Shown: piece after piece, positions 29,794-37,994 of the stretch
How the letters are laid out: every line of letters begins with the position of its first letter
Numbering within the stretch: position 1 is the first letter of the stretch
Assembly: GCA_024235935.1 (NCBI GenBank)
Contig: JACKLL010000018.1
Span: 1 to 59,801 of the forward strand
Length of the DNA: 59,801 nucleotides
Source: Rhodoferax sp.
GTDB taxonomy: Bacteria; Pseudomonadota; Gammaproteobacteria; Burkholderiales; Burkholderiaceae_C
Direction: 5' to 3'
Notes under the pieces: generated by a model
What the model was told of the DNA's origin: nothing
Seen by the model: the letters and a program-made list of their open reading frames with translations, nothing else
The model's database searches: none
Translations under genes and position numbers: made by a program

Positions 29794-32133
29794 CTATTTG
29801 CGCAGCAGCCGCAAGCCGTTGGCCACCACCAGCAGGCTGGCGCCGACATCGGCGAACACCGCCATCCACATGGTCGCCATTCCCGCCACCGCCAGTGCCA
29901 GGAACACCAGCTTGATGCCCAGCGCCAGCACGATGTTCTGCACCAGTACCGCGTGCGTCGAACGCGACAGGCGCACGAACTGCGCGATCTTGCCCAGGTC
30001 ATCGTCCATCAGGGCGACATCGGCCGTCTCGATGGCGGTGTCGGTGCCCAGCGCACCCATGGCGAATCCGATGTCGGCGCGGGCCAGTGCCGGCGCGTCG
30101 TTGATGCCGTCGCCGACCATGCCGACCACACCCTGGGCGGCCAGCAGTTCGACCGCCTGCCGCTTGTCCTCGGGCAACTGGTTGCCACGCACCTCGGTCA
30201 GGCCGACGTCGCGGGCGATGGCCTGCGCGGCCGCTGCGTTGTCGCCGCTGAGCATGAGTGTGCGGATGCCCATCGCATGCAGCTGTGCGATGGCGTCCCG
30301 GCTGCCCGGTTTGACGGTGTCCGCGACTGCGAACAGGGCCCGCACGCCGGACCCGTCGATCAGCATGACCACCGTCTTGCCCTGGTTCTCCCAGGGTTCC
30401 AGCCGCGCGCGCAGCGCGGGCGTGGCCAGGCCCAGGTCCTGTACCAGGCGCCAGTTGCCCAGGCTCCAGGGCTGGCCGTCGATCTGTCCGCGGACGCCGC
30501 GACCGGGCAGGGCTTCGAATTGCGCAACGTCGCGCAGGGCCACGCCATCGGCGGCTGCGGCCCGCGCAATCGCCTGCGAGACCGGATGGTCGGAGCGGGC
30601 GGCGAGGCTGGCCGCCAGTTGCCGCATGGGCGGCAGTTCGGCGTCGGGCGACAGCGCGTCGACCGCTGCGCCATCGGTCAGCACGGGTTGCCCGTGGGTG
30701 ATGGTGCCGGTCTTGTCCAGCGCCAGCCAGCGCAGCTTGCGTCCCTGTTCCAGAAACACACCGCCCTTGACCAGAATGCCTTTGCGGGCGGCGGCGGCCA
30801 GCGCGCTGACGATGCTCACCGGGGTTGAAATCACCAGTGCGCAGGGGCAGGCGATGACCAGCAGCACCAGCGCCTTGTAGATCCAGTCGAGCCAGTCGCC
30901 CAGGCCCAGCAGCGGCGGCAGCAGCGCCACGGCCGTGGCGATCAGCAGCACCGCTGGCGTGTAGACGCGGGCGAATGCATCGACCCAGCGCTGGGTCGGG
31001 GCCTTGGCGGCCTGGGCCTGCTCTACCGCGTGGATGATGTGGTCCAGCGTGGTGTCGCCGGCCGCTGCGGTGACCCGGTAATCGAATTCCCCCGCCTGGT
31101 TGATGGTGCCGGCAAACACCGCGTCACCGGCCTCCTTGTCGACCGGCAGGCTTTCTCCGGTGATCGGTGCCTGGTTCACACTGGTGCGGCCCTGGACGAT
31201 GACACCATCCAGCGCGACGCGTTCACCCGGGCGCACCCGCACCCGGGACTGCAGTTTCACCTGGTGGGCCGGCAGCGACGCCCATTGGCCGTCGCTCTGC
31301 TGCACCAGCGCCGTTTCCGGTGCCAGTTGCATCAGATCGCGGATGGCGCGGCGTGCCCGCTCCAGCGACAGCGCCTCGATGCGCTCGGCCAGCGTGAACA
31401 GGACCATCACCATGGCTGCCTCCGGCCAGTGCTGCAGCAGCACGGCGCCGGTAACGGCGACGCTCATCAAGGCATTGATGTTGAGATTCCGATTGCGGAT
31501 CGCGATCCAGCCCTTGCGGTAAGTGGTCAGCCCGCTGCCGGCAATGGCCGCAAGCGCCAGCACGACCGCCAGTGCGTTCGGCAGCGCCATCCAGCCAACG
31601 GCTTCGGCAGCCAGCGCGGCCAGCCCCGACAGCAGCAGCGGCCACCAGGGCTTTGCCGGCTCCAGCACAGGGGTCCTGGTGGCCGTGGCGCCGACCACCT
31701 CGGGCGTGAATCCCAGCGTGTGAATGGCCTGCAGCACCGGCGCCACGCCGTCCGGCGGGTGCGTCACGCGCAGGGTGCGCTGCATCAGGTTGAAGGCCAG
31801 GCCGGACACGCCCGGCATGCCGTCGAGCTTGTTGCGGATCAGCGTCTCTTCGGTCGGGCAGTCCATCTGCAGGATGCGGATCTCGGTGACGCACTTGCCA
31901 GGCTCCGCGCCTGCCGTCTGCGCAGATGGCCGCAACTGCACCGGTGCGGGCGCACAGCACGCGGCAGGGGTGGCCGTCGGGGCGGCACAGCAGCCGCCAG
32001 ACGGGGTGGTGTCGGCGCGGTGCACATCCGTTGCGGCGTCTGCATGTGCGTGTGATTCGCTGGTGCACGTGTCCTGGGCGTGCGGGTGCCCATGCGGGTT
32101 CCGGGAGGGGATGGTGTTCTGTCGTGCGGGCAT
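29794..32133 (-). CDS. cadA: Zn/Cd/Pb-exporting P1B-type ATPase
   Basis: A 779-residue metal pump. The first 80 residues are rich in His and Cys (HGHPHAQ, SHAHAD, GGCCA, AACCAP) and would bind metal. A ferredoxin-like metal domain follows with a variant motif, MDCPTEE at 90-96, instead of GMxCxxC. Core motifs are TGES (325-328), CPC at 429-431 in the transmembrane path, DKTGT at 473-477 (phosphorylated Asp473), an HP site in SDHPVSQ and GDGINDAPAL. The combination suggests export of Zn2+, Cd2+ and Pb2+. It diverges from cadR, and AGGAAAT lies before the start. Confidence 0.92.
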   Translation of the reverse strand: MPARQNTIPSRNPHGHPHAQDTCTSESHAHADAATDVHRADTTPSGGCCAAPTATPAACCAPAPVQLRPSAQTAGAEPGKCVTEIRILQMDCPTEETLIRNKLDGMPGVSGLAFNLMQRTLRVTHPPDGVAPVLQAIHTLGFTPEVVGATATRTPVLEPAKPWWPLLLSGLAALAAEAVGWMALPNALAVVLALAAIAGSGLTTYRKGWIAIRNRNLNINALMSVAVTGAVLLQHWPEAAMVMVLFTLAERIEALSLERARRAIRDLMQLAPETALVQQSDGQWASLPAHQVKLQSRVRVRPGERVALDGVIVQGRTSVNQAPITGESLPVDKEAGDAVFAGTINQAGEFDYRVTAAAGDTTLDHIIHAVEQAQAAKAPTQRWVDAFARVYTPAVLLIATAVALLPPLLGLGDWLDWIYKALVLLVIACPCALVISTPVSIVSALAAAARKGILVKGGVFLEQGRKLRWLALDKTGTITHGQPVLTDGAAVDALSPDAELPPMRQLAASLAARSDHPVSQAIARAAAADGVALRDVAQFEALPGRGVRGQIDGQPWSLGNWRLVQDLGLATPALRARLEPWENQGKTVVMLIDGSGVRALFAVADTVKPGSRDAIAQLHAMGIRTLMLSGDNAAAAQAIARDVGLTEVRGNQLPEDKRQAVELLAAQGVVGMVGDGINDAPALARADIGFAMGALGTDTAIETADVALMDDDLGKIAQFVRLSRSTHAVLVQNIVLALGIKLVFLALAVAGMATMWMAVFADVGASLLVVANGLRLLRK

Positions 32134-32154
32134 TTTTCTATTTCCTGTGCGACC

Positions 32155-32185
32155 ATTGGAAACCCTGAACCCACTTGAAGGTCAA
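32155..32185 (-). promoter_or_regulatory. MerR-type promoter of cadA with CadR site
   Basis: On the minus strand, TTGACC (32180-32185) and TCCAAT (32155-32160) are separated by 19 bases, the long spacer used by MerR-family activators. The spacer holds an imperfect dyad, ACCTTCAA and TTCAGGGT around a GTGGG centre. The promoter lies between cadA (starts 32133) and cadR (starts 32189). CadR would bend and realign it when metal is bound, and would also cover its own start region. Confidence 0.7.
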
Positions 32186-32188
32186 GCC

Positions 32189-32647
32189 ATGCTGCCAGAA
32201 AGCCCCTGCTACCGTATCGGGGAAGCCGCCAGACGAAGCGGCGTGTCGGCGGCGAATATCCGCTTCTACGAAAAGTCCGGTCTGTTGCAGGAGGGCGTGC
32301 GGGCCGACAACCAGTACCGCAACTATGACGATCGCGACGTGCACCAGCTGCGTTTCATTCGCCTGTGCCGGGCCATGGACATGTCGCTGGACGAGGTGCG
32401 CACGTTGCTCCACCTCGACCTCTCGCGCAAGGCGGATTGCGCCACGGCCAATGCGGCGCTGGAGTCACACATCACGCATGTGCGCCAGCGGCTGCGGGAA
32501 CTGCGCGCGCTGGAAAAAGACCTGGTGGATCTGCGCGCGCGCTGCGACGGTAGCGGCCCGAAATGCCGCATCATGGAAGCCCTGCATGAACGCGCCGATC
32601 GGGTGGTGCGGCCTTTGCCGGCCGGTCGGGCGCATCGGCATGTGTGA
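32189..32647 (+). CDS. cadR: MerR-family metal-responsive regulator (CadR/PbrR type)
   Basis: A 152-residue MerR-family activator. The N-terminal helix-turn-helix reads YRIGEAARRSGVSAANIRFYEKSGLL, with YRNYDDRDVHQLRFI as wing. Metal ligands expected for the Cd/Pb branch are present: Cys in RKADCATAN at the dimer helix and the pair RCDGSGPKCR in the binding loop (Cys-x6-Cys). Two histidines end the protein (RAHRHV), as in CadR. The start at 32189 has AAGG eight bases before it. Divergent placement to cadA and the operator between them support its role. Confidence 0.88.
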   Translation: MLPESPCYRIGEAARRSGVSAANIRFYEKSGLLQEGVRADNQYRNYDDRDVHQLRFIRLCRAMDMSLDEVRTLLHLDLSRKADCATANAALESHITHVRQRLRELRALEKDLVDLRARCDGSGPKCRIMEALHERADRVVRPLPAGRAHRHV

Positions 32648-32679
32648 CCGGCCGCACCTTTGATCCGTGGCAGGGCGGG

Positions 32680-33102
32680 TCAGCGCGGGTCCTGCGCCAG
32701 CTCATCCAGGATCGGGCAGTCCGGCCGATGGTCGCCGTGGCAGCAGTCGACCAGGGTCTGCAGTGTGCGCTTCATCGCCGACAACTCCGCGATCCGCTGG
32801 TCCAGGTCGGCCACATGGTGGGCGGCGATTTTCTTGACGCTCTCGCTGGGGCGGCGTTTGTCCTGCCACAGCTTGAGCAGCTGCGCAATCTCCGGCATGC
32901 TGAAGCCCAGACTGCGTGCGCGCTTGATGAAGCGCAGCGTGTGCACCTCCTTGTCCGAATACTGCCGGTAGCCGGCGTCGGTGCGCGACACCACGGGCAG
33001 CAGGCCGAGCGACTCGTAGTGCCGCACCATCTTGGCCGAGACGTCGGCGCGCCGGGCGGCCTCGCCGATGTTCAGGTGGGCGGCTGCGGATGCGGATGTC
33101 AT
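32680..33102 (-). CDS. cueR: Cu(I)-responsive MerR-family regulator CueR
   Basis: A 140-residue activator with the MerR DNA-binding part LNIGEAARRADVSAKMVRHYESLGLL and GYRQYSDKEVHTLRFI. The copper loop DCCHGDHRPDCPI supplies two cysteines in Cys-x7-Cys, the CueR pattern for linear Cu(I) binding. The start at 33102 is chosen because it makes an ATGA overlap with the copA stop; an in-frame ATG six codons upstream is less likely. It is transcribed with copA, so activation of the copA promoter also raises CueR. Confidence 0.9.
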   Translation of the reverse strand: MTSASAAAHLNIGEAARRADVSAKMVRHYESLGLLPVVSRTDAGYRQYSDKEVHTLRFIKRARSLGFSMPEIAQLLKLWQDKRRPSESVKKIAAHHVADLDQRIAELSAMKRTLQTLVDCCHGDHRPDCPILDELAQDPR

Positions 33103-35321
33103 GGGCGGCTTCCTTTCCATTTGCGCAGCATCAGCGCGTTGGTGACGACGCTGACGCTGCTCAGCGCCATCGCGGCGCCGGCGATCATCGGGTTGAGCAG
33201 GCCGAAGGCGGCCAGCGGCACGCCGACCGCGTTGTAGACGAAGGCCCAGAACAGGTTCTGCCGGATCTTGGCGTAGGTCTTGCGCGAGATGTCGATGGCG
33301 TCGGAGACCAGGGCCGGGTCGCCACGCATCAGCGTGATGCCGGCCGCGTGCATGGCCACGTCGGTGCCGGTCGACATGGCAATGCCGACATCGGCCGCGG
33401 CCAGTGCCGGCGCGTCATTGATGCCGTCGCCGACCATGGCCACCGTGGCACCGCCGGCCTTGAGTTCACCGACGATGCGGGCCTTGTCCTCGGGCAGCAC
33501 GTCGGCGCGGATCTCGTCGATGCCGAGCGCCTTGCCCACCAGGTCGGCACTGCCGCGGTTGTCGCCGGTCACCAGCACGGTCCGGATGCCTTGCTGCTGC
33601 AGCTGCGCAATCGCCGCGCGGGCGCCGGGCTTGACGGTATCGCCGAATGCGAGCAGCCCCAGCAGCACCGGCTGGCGGCTGACATCGGCCACCCAGGACA
33701 CGGTGCGGCCTTGCGCCTGCAAGGTCGCAGCATGGGTCGCCATCGGCGCGAGGTCGACCTTCAGTTCGTCCATCAGGCGGCTGCTGCCCAGGCGCAAGTC
33801 GCGTTCGCCGACCTTGGCGGCCATGCCGCGGCCGGGGATGGCCCGCAACTGCGATGCCGTCGGCGGTACCGCGCCGGCCTGCTGCGCGGCGGTCTGCACG
33901 GCGCGCGCCAGCGGGTGTTCGCTGCCGGCCTGGATCGCTGCGGCCAGCGCCAGCAAGGCGGTGCGGTCACCGTCGGCGGCGTCGGCCTGCACCAGTTCCG
34001 GCTTGCCCTCGGTCAGCGTACCGGTCTTGTCGAAGCCGATCACACGGACCTTGTGCGCAATCTCGAGCGCCTGCGCGTCCTTGATCAGGATGCCGTGGCG
34101 CGCCGCCACCCCGGTGCCGGCCATGATGGCGGTCGGCGTGGCCAGGCCCAGCGCGCACGGACAGGCAATGACCAGCACCGCGACCGCGTTCAGGATTGCG
34201 GCTTCCCAGTTCCCGGTGCCCAGCCCCCAGGCCAGCAGCGTGACGAAGGCGATGCCGATCACCACTGGCACGAACACCGCGCTGACCTGGTCGACCAGGC
34301 GCTGGATCGGTGCCTTCTTCGCCTGGGCCGACTCCACCATGCGCACGATGCGCGCCAGCGTCGATTCGGCGCCGATGGCGCTGGTCCTGACGACCAGCAG
34401 GCCATCCGCATTGACGGCGCCGCCGGTGACCTTGTCGCCGGCATGTTTGGCCACCGGCAGGCTCTCGCCGGTGACCAGGGATTCATCCACCTCGCTGGCG
34501 CCTTCGACCACCAGGCCGTCTACCGGCAGCCGTTCGCCGGGGCGCACCACGACCAGGTCACCCAGGCGCACCTGCCGGATCGGCAGTTCCTGGTCCTGGC
34601 CGTCGCGGCGGACCCGGGCGGTTTCGGGCCGCAGCGCGTTGAGCGCGCGGATCGCCGCCGTGGTCTGGCGCTTGGCGCGCGCCTCCAGCCATTTGCCCAG
34701 CATCACCAGCGTGATGACCACCGCCGAGGCCTCGAAATACAGGTGTGGCGTGCCGTGGTCGGCATGCTTGAACAACAGGTACAGGCTCAGGCCGTAACCC
34801 GCCGACGTGCCCATCGCCACCAGCAGGTCCATGTTGCCGGCGCCGGCGCGCAGCGCTGCCCATCCCGAGCGGTAAAAGCGCGCGCCGAGCCAGAACTGCA
34901 CCGGCGTGGCCAGCGCCAGCTGCATCCATCCCGGCAACGCCCAGTCCAGACCCAGCGGCATGCCCAGCATCGGCAGCACCAGCGGCAGCGACAGCACGGC
35001 CGCGACCGCGATCGGCCACCAGGTGTTGTCGTGTGGATGCACGGGTTCGGCATCTTCTGTGCCAGGGGTCGAGGCCGCATGGGCCACATAGCCGGCCTTC
35101 TCCACCGCGGCGATCAGGGCTTCGACCGGCGTCTGCGACCCGTCGACGGTGACCTGCGCCTTTTCGGTCGCGAGATTGACCTCGGCCGACAGCACGCCAG
35201 GAACCTTTTTCAGGGCTTTCTCGACCCGCGCCACGCAGGATGCGCAGGTCATGCCCTCGATGGGCAGGCTCCAGTCGATGGCCGTGGGTGGCGGCGGGGC
35301 CGCGAGGGTGCTGGGTTTCAT
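33099..35321 (-). CDS. copA: Cu(I)-exporting P1B-type ATPase CopA
   Basis: A 740-residue copper pump with one N-terminal metal-binding domain (GMTCASC at 23-29). Core motifs: TGES in DESLVTGESLPV, CPC at 387-389 in AVLVIACPCALGLATP, phosphorylated Asp431 in DKTGT, the ATP-contact His in GSEHPLARA and GDGINDAPAL. Two family-specific stretches near the end, YNAVGVPLAAFGLLNP and MALSSVSVVTNALMLR, are the Cu(I)-binding helices of CopA. The start at 35321 follows 65 bases of leader from the CueR promoter. cueR follows with a four-base overlap. Confidence 0.95.
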   Translation of the reverse strand: MKPSTLAAPPPPTAIDWSLPIEGMTCASCVARVEKALKKVPGVLSAEVNLATEKAQVTVDGSQTPVEALIAAVEKAGYVAHAASTPGTEDAEPVHPHDNTWWPIAVAAVLSLPLVLPMLGMPLGLDWALPGWMQLALATPVQFWLGARFYRSGWAALRAGAGNMDLLVAMGTSAGYGLSLYLLFKHADHGTPHLYFEASAVVITLVMLGKWLEARAKRQTTAAIRALNALRPETARVRRDGQDQELPIRQVRLGDLVVVRPGERLPVDGLVVEGASEVDESLVTGESLPVAKHAGDKVTGGAVNADGLLVVRTSAIGAESTLARIVRMVESAQAKKAPIQRLVDQVSAVFVPVVIGIAFVTLLAWGLGTGNWEAAILNAVAVLVIACPCALGLATPTAIMAGTGVAARHGILIKDAQALEIAHKVRVIGFDKTGTLTEGKPELVQADAADGDRTALLALAAAIQAGSEHPLARAVQTAAQQAGAVPPTASQLRAIPGRGMAAKVGERDLRLGSSRLMDELKVDLAPMATHAATLQAQGRTVSWVADVSRQPVLLGLLAFGDTVKPGARAAIAQLQQQGIRTVLVTGDNRGSADLVGKALGIDEIRADVLPEDKARIVGELKAGGATVAMVGDGINDAPALAAADVGIAMSTGTDVAMHAAGITLMRGDPALVSDAIDISRKTYAKIRQNLFWAFVYNAVGVPLAAFGLLNPMIAGAAMALSSVSVVTNALMLRKWKGSRP

Positions 35322-35356
35322 GGGGCTTCCGATCGAACACAAAGGGTCAAGGACGC

Positions 35357-35387
35357 AGTGTGAACCTTGCCATCATGGCAGGGTCAA
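35357..35387 (-). promoter_or_regulatory. CueR-dependent promoter of copA
   Basis: On the minus strand, TTGACC (35382-35387), a 19-base spacer and CACACT (35357-35362). The dyad ACCCTGCCA...TGGCAAGGT (35364-35384) is close to the CueR/CopR consensus. The long spacer is the mark of MerR-type activation. The start point would fall about 25 bases before the copA ATG region. Confidence 0.88.
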
Positions 35388-35438
35388 GCGAGGGTGCGGC
35401 TTGTCCATGCCGCCTGCGTGGAGATCATGCGATCGCGA

Positions 35439-35469
35439 TTGACCTTGACATTGTGGCAAGGTTCACACT
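35439..35469 (+). promoter_or_regulatory. CueR-dependent promoter of copZ
   Basis: On the plus strand, TTGACC (35439-35444), a 19-base spacer and CACACT (35464-35469). The dyad ACCTTGACA...TGGCAAGGT covers 35442-35462. The last 19 bases, TGGCAAGGTTCACACTGCG at 35454-35472, are identical to the copA promoter read on the other strand (35354-35372). The two promoters face away from each other with dyads 57 bases apart. Confidence 0.88.
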
Positions 35470-35500
35470 GCGGCTTCACTTTCTTTTTCTGGAGCCTTCG

Positions 35501-35692
35501 ATGATTGAATTCACCATCAACGACATGAGTTGCGGCCATTGCGCCAGCATGATCACCAAGACCGTGCGTGCGCTCGACGACCAGGCCAAGGTCGATGTCG
35601 ACCTGGCGAACAAGAAGGTCCAGATTGAGTCGAGCCAGGACCGCGCCACGCTGGTCGATGCGTTGACCGAGGCCGGGTACCCGCCTGCCTGA
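35501..35692 (+). CDS. copZ: Copper chaperone CopZ-like heavy-metal-associated protein
   Basis: A 63-residue ferredoxin-like HMA protein that would carry Cu(I) in the cytoplasm to CopA or CueR. The metal motif is MSCGHC near residues 9-14, and the fold continues through VDVDLANKKVQIES and LVDALTEAGY. GGAG at 35491-35494 precedes the ATG by six bases. It has its own CueR-type promoter, divergent from copA. Confidence 0.93.
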   Translation: MIEFTINDMSCGHCASMITKTVRALDDQAKVDVDLANKKVQIESSQDRATLVDALTEAGYPPA

Positions 35693-35770
35693 GGGCTTTG
35701 TTGCCGACAAGGGGCGGTGCCGGGCGCAGTCGCGTGTCAGTCGCGTGTGGACTGACTACACTTGCCACCC

Positions 35771-36574
35771 ATGAACCTGTTGCGCCTGAGTGTCGGTCTG
35801 GCTGTGTGCCTTGTGTTCGGCCATGCCGCTGCCGCACCGGCCAGCGTTTTCCTCGAGGATCTGACCACGACGCAGCTCGCGGCAGCGCTGCAGCAGGGCA
35901 CGACGACCATCATCATTCCCGTCGGTGGCACCGAGCAGAGCGGCCCCCACCTGACGCTGGGCAAGCACAATGCGCGGGTCCGGGTGCTGGCCGGCCGGAT
36001 CGCCCAGGAACTGGGACACACGCTGGTGGCGCCGGTGGTGGCCTACGTGCCAGAAGGCCGGGTCGATCCGCCGACCGAACACATGCGCTTTGCCGGAACC
36101 ATCTCGATCCCGGAGCCGGTTTTCACGGCCATGCTCGAAGGCGCGACCCGCAGTTTCTGGCAGCACGGTTTCCGCGACGTCGTGCTGGTGGGCGACCATG
36201 GCGGCTACCAGCGTGCGCTGCAGGCCCTGGCCACACGTTTGCAGGCGGTGGCGCCCAAGGGGCGGCGACTCAGCTTCGTCGACGGCTATTACCAGGCCAC
36301 ACAGACCGCGTACGTCGCCAGCCTGAAGTCGCAGGGCCTGAGCGAGGCCCAGATCGGCAGCCACGCCGGCACTGCAGATACCGCGCTGCAGATGGCGGTG
36401 GCACCGGCGACGGTTTTCCCGGAGTATTTCGAGCAGGCGGCGCGTGAGGGCCGAAAGGGCGGGACAGCGGGTGATCCGAGACCGTCCACGGCCGCCTTGG
36501 GGCAGCCTGGCGTGGACGCCGTGGTTCGCGACACGGTTGCGGCGATTCGCAGAATCGTGTCATCGGCGCATTGA
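35771..36574 (+). CDS. Exported creatininase-family amidohydrolase
   Basis: A 267-residue protein with a signal peptide (residues 1-20, ending AAAAP). The body follows the creatininase fold: IIIPVGGTEQSGPHLTL, PTEHMRFAGTISI, VVLVGDHGGYQRAL, and a late GSHAGTADTALQM. The usual EQHGPHL and TD metal ligands are altered to EQSGPHL and KHN, so metal binding must differ from creatininase. An in-frame TTG three codons upstream is a less likely start. Substrate unknown; an exported amidase acting on small cyclic or mycofactocin-like amides is one possibility. Confidence 0.78.
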   Translation: MNLLRLSVGLAVCLVFGHAAAAPASVFLEDLTTTQLAAALQQGTTTIIIPVGGTEQSGPHLTLGKHNARVRVLAGRIAQELGHTLVAPVVAYVPEGRVDPPTEHMRFAGTISIPEPVFTAMLEGATRSFWQHGFRDVVLVGDHGGYQRALQALATRLQAVAPKGRRLSFVDGYYQATQTAYVASLKSQGLSEAQIGSHAGTADTALQMAVAPATVFPEYFEQAAREGRKGGTAGDPRPSTAALGQPGVDAVVRDTVAAIRRIVSSAH

Positions 36575-36605
36575 GTTCACGCGTTACATTCCGGAGGGGG
36601 CCGGC

Positions 36606-37964
36606 ATGAGCCGCTGCACCCTGCAACACGATCTCCCTTTTCCCCCATTCTTTTCCATGAACAAGCAACGGATCGCGGTCGGCACCGCACTGACCCTGAT
36701 GGGCGCCCTGGCGACGGCCTGGGTCGCCCTGGCCCAGACCAGTCTGCCGGCGCCCGCGGCGTCGGGTGCCATGGCTGCGCGTGCTGCGGTCGATGTCGTC
36801 CCCGGCATGCCGCCGGTGGCCGATGCTGCCAACCTGTACCGCGAAACCGGCGCCAACCAGTTCAGTCCAGCCGTCGCCGGTGCGCTGGAGCGGGTGTATG
36901 TCCCCAACCGGGCCGCCAACACGGTGTCGGTCATCGACCCGGCGACGCTCAAGGTCATTGATACCTTCAAGGTCGGCATCAACCCGCAGCATGTGGTGCC
37001 GTCCTGGGACCTGCGCACCTTGTGGGTGGCCAACAACGCCGAAGGGCGCACCGATGGCAGCCTGACACCGATCGACCCCTTGACCGGCAAGCCGGGCAAG
37101 ACGATCGCGGTCGACGACCCGTACAACATGTACTGGACGCCCGACGGCAGGTTCGCCATCGTCGTGGCCGAGGCCTACAAGCGGCTGGATTTCCGCGATG
37201 TGGCGACGATGGAGCTGAAGTTCTCGATCGAGACCCCGGAGTGCGCCGGCATCAACCATGCCGACTTCGCCATCGACGGCCGTTTTGCGCTGTTCACCTG
37301 CGAATTCAACGGGGCCATCACCAAGATCGATCTGGTCAACCGCAAGGTGCTGGGCACGATCAAGCTCAGCCCCTATTTCAACCGGCCGGACGCCCTGGCG
37401 CTGATTGCCGAGCCGGGCAGGAAGCCGCGCAAGATCCCCGACCCGGGCCAGCCGGGCAACGAGATCTGCACCACTCCCGGCATGCCGCAGGATGTGCGTG
37501 TCTCACCCGATGGCAAGACCTTCTTCGTCGCCGACATGATGGCCGATGGCGTGCACGTGGTCGACGGTGCCAGTTTCCAGCAGACCGGTTTCATTCCCAC
37601 CGGTATCGGCGCGCACGGCCTGTACCCCAGCCGGGACGGCAAGAGCCTGTATGTGGCCAACCGCGGCGGCAATCAGATCCGGGGCAAGCCGCGCGGCAAA
37701 GGCGGCGTATCGGTGATCGATTTTGCCAGCCGCAAGGTCACGGCCCAATGGATGATTCCTGGCGGTGGCAGCCCGGACATGGGCAATGTCAGTGCCGATG
37801 GGCGCTACCTGTGGTTGTCGGGCCGTTACGACGACGTGGTCTACCGCATCGAAACCACCAGTGGCGCCGTCGACAAGGTCAAGGTCGGCCGCGAGCCCCA
37901 CGGCCTGACGGTCTGGCCGCAGCCCGGACGCTATTCGCTCGGGCATACCGGCAACCTGCGCTGA
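36606..37964 (+). CDS. Exported YVTN-type beta-propeller protein
   Basis: A 452-residue protein built of beta-propeller blades: YVPNRAANTVSVIDPATLKVIDTFKVG, DVRVSPDGKTFFVADMMADGVHVVD, and LYVANRGGNQ are typical units of YVTN/40-residue repeat and cytochrome d1-like propellers. An export signal is present (RIAVGTALTLMGALATAWVALAQ). The ATG at 36606 has a strong GGAGGGGG before it; an ATG at 36657 would give a shorter, more standard signal peptide of a 435-residue protein. Two cysteines (PECAG, FTCEF) could form a disulfide. Function not clear; it follows the creatininase-like gene by 31 bases. Confidence 0.75.
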   Translation: MSRCTLQHDLPFPPFFSMNKQRIAVGTALTLMGALATAWVALAQTSLPAPAASGAMAARAAVDVVPGMPPVADAANLYRETGANQFSPAVAGALERVYVPNRAANTVSVIDPATLKVIDTFKVGINPQHVVPSWDLRTLWVANNAEGRTDGSLTPIDPLTGKPGKTIAVDDPYNMYWTPDGRFAIVVAEAYKRLDFRDVATMELKFSIETPECAGINHADFAIDGRFALFTCEFNGAITKIDLVNRKVLGTIKLSPYFNRPDALALIAEPGRKPRKIPDPGQPGNEICTTPGMPQDVRVSPDGKTFFVADMMADGVHVVDGASFQQTGFIPTGIGAHGLYPSRDGKSLYVANRGGNQIRGKPRGKGGVSVIDFASRKVTAQWMIPGGGSPDMGNVSADGRYLWLSGRYDDVVYRIETTSGAVDKVKVGREPHGLTVWPQPGRYSLGHTGNLR

Positions 37965-37973
37965 TGGCGCAGG

Positions 37974-37994
37974 GCACATCAAGCCTTGATGTGC
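37974..37994. terminator. Palindrome between convergent genes
   Basis: A perfect palindrome with arms GCACATCAAG and CTTGATGTGC around a single C. It lies ten bases after the YVTN gene and overlaps the last codons of the minus-strand regulator gene. It could form the 3' hairpin of both transcripts. There is no T-run, so the call is tentative. Confidence 0.4.

Noticed and set aside
33090..35363. 757-codon plus-strand frame opposite copA
   Set aside because: Antisense to a complete P-type ATPase; no motif or ribosome binding site.
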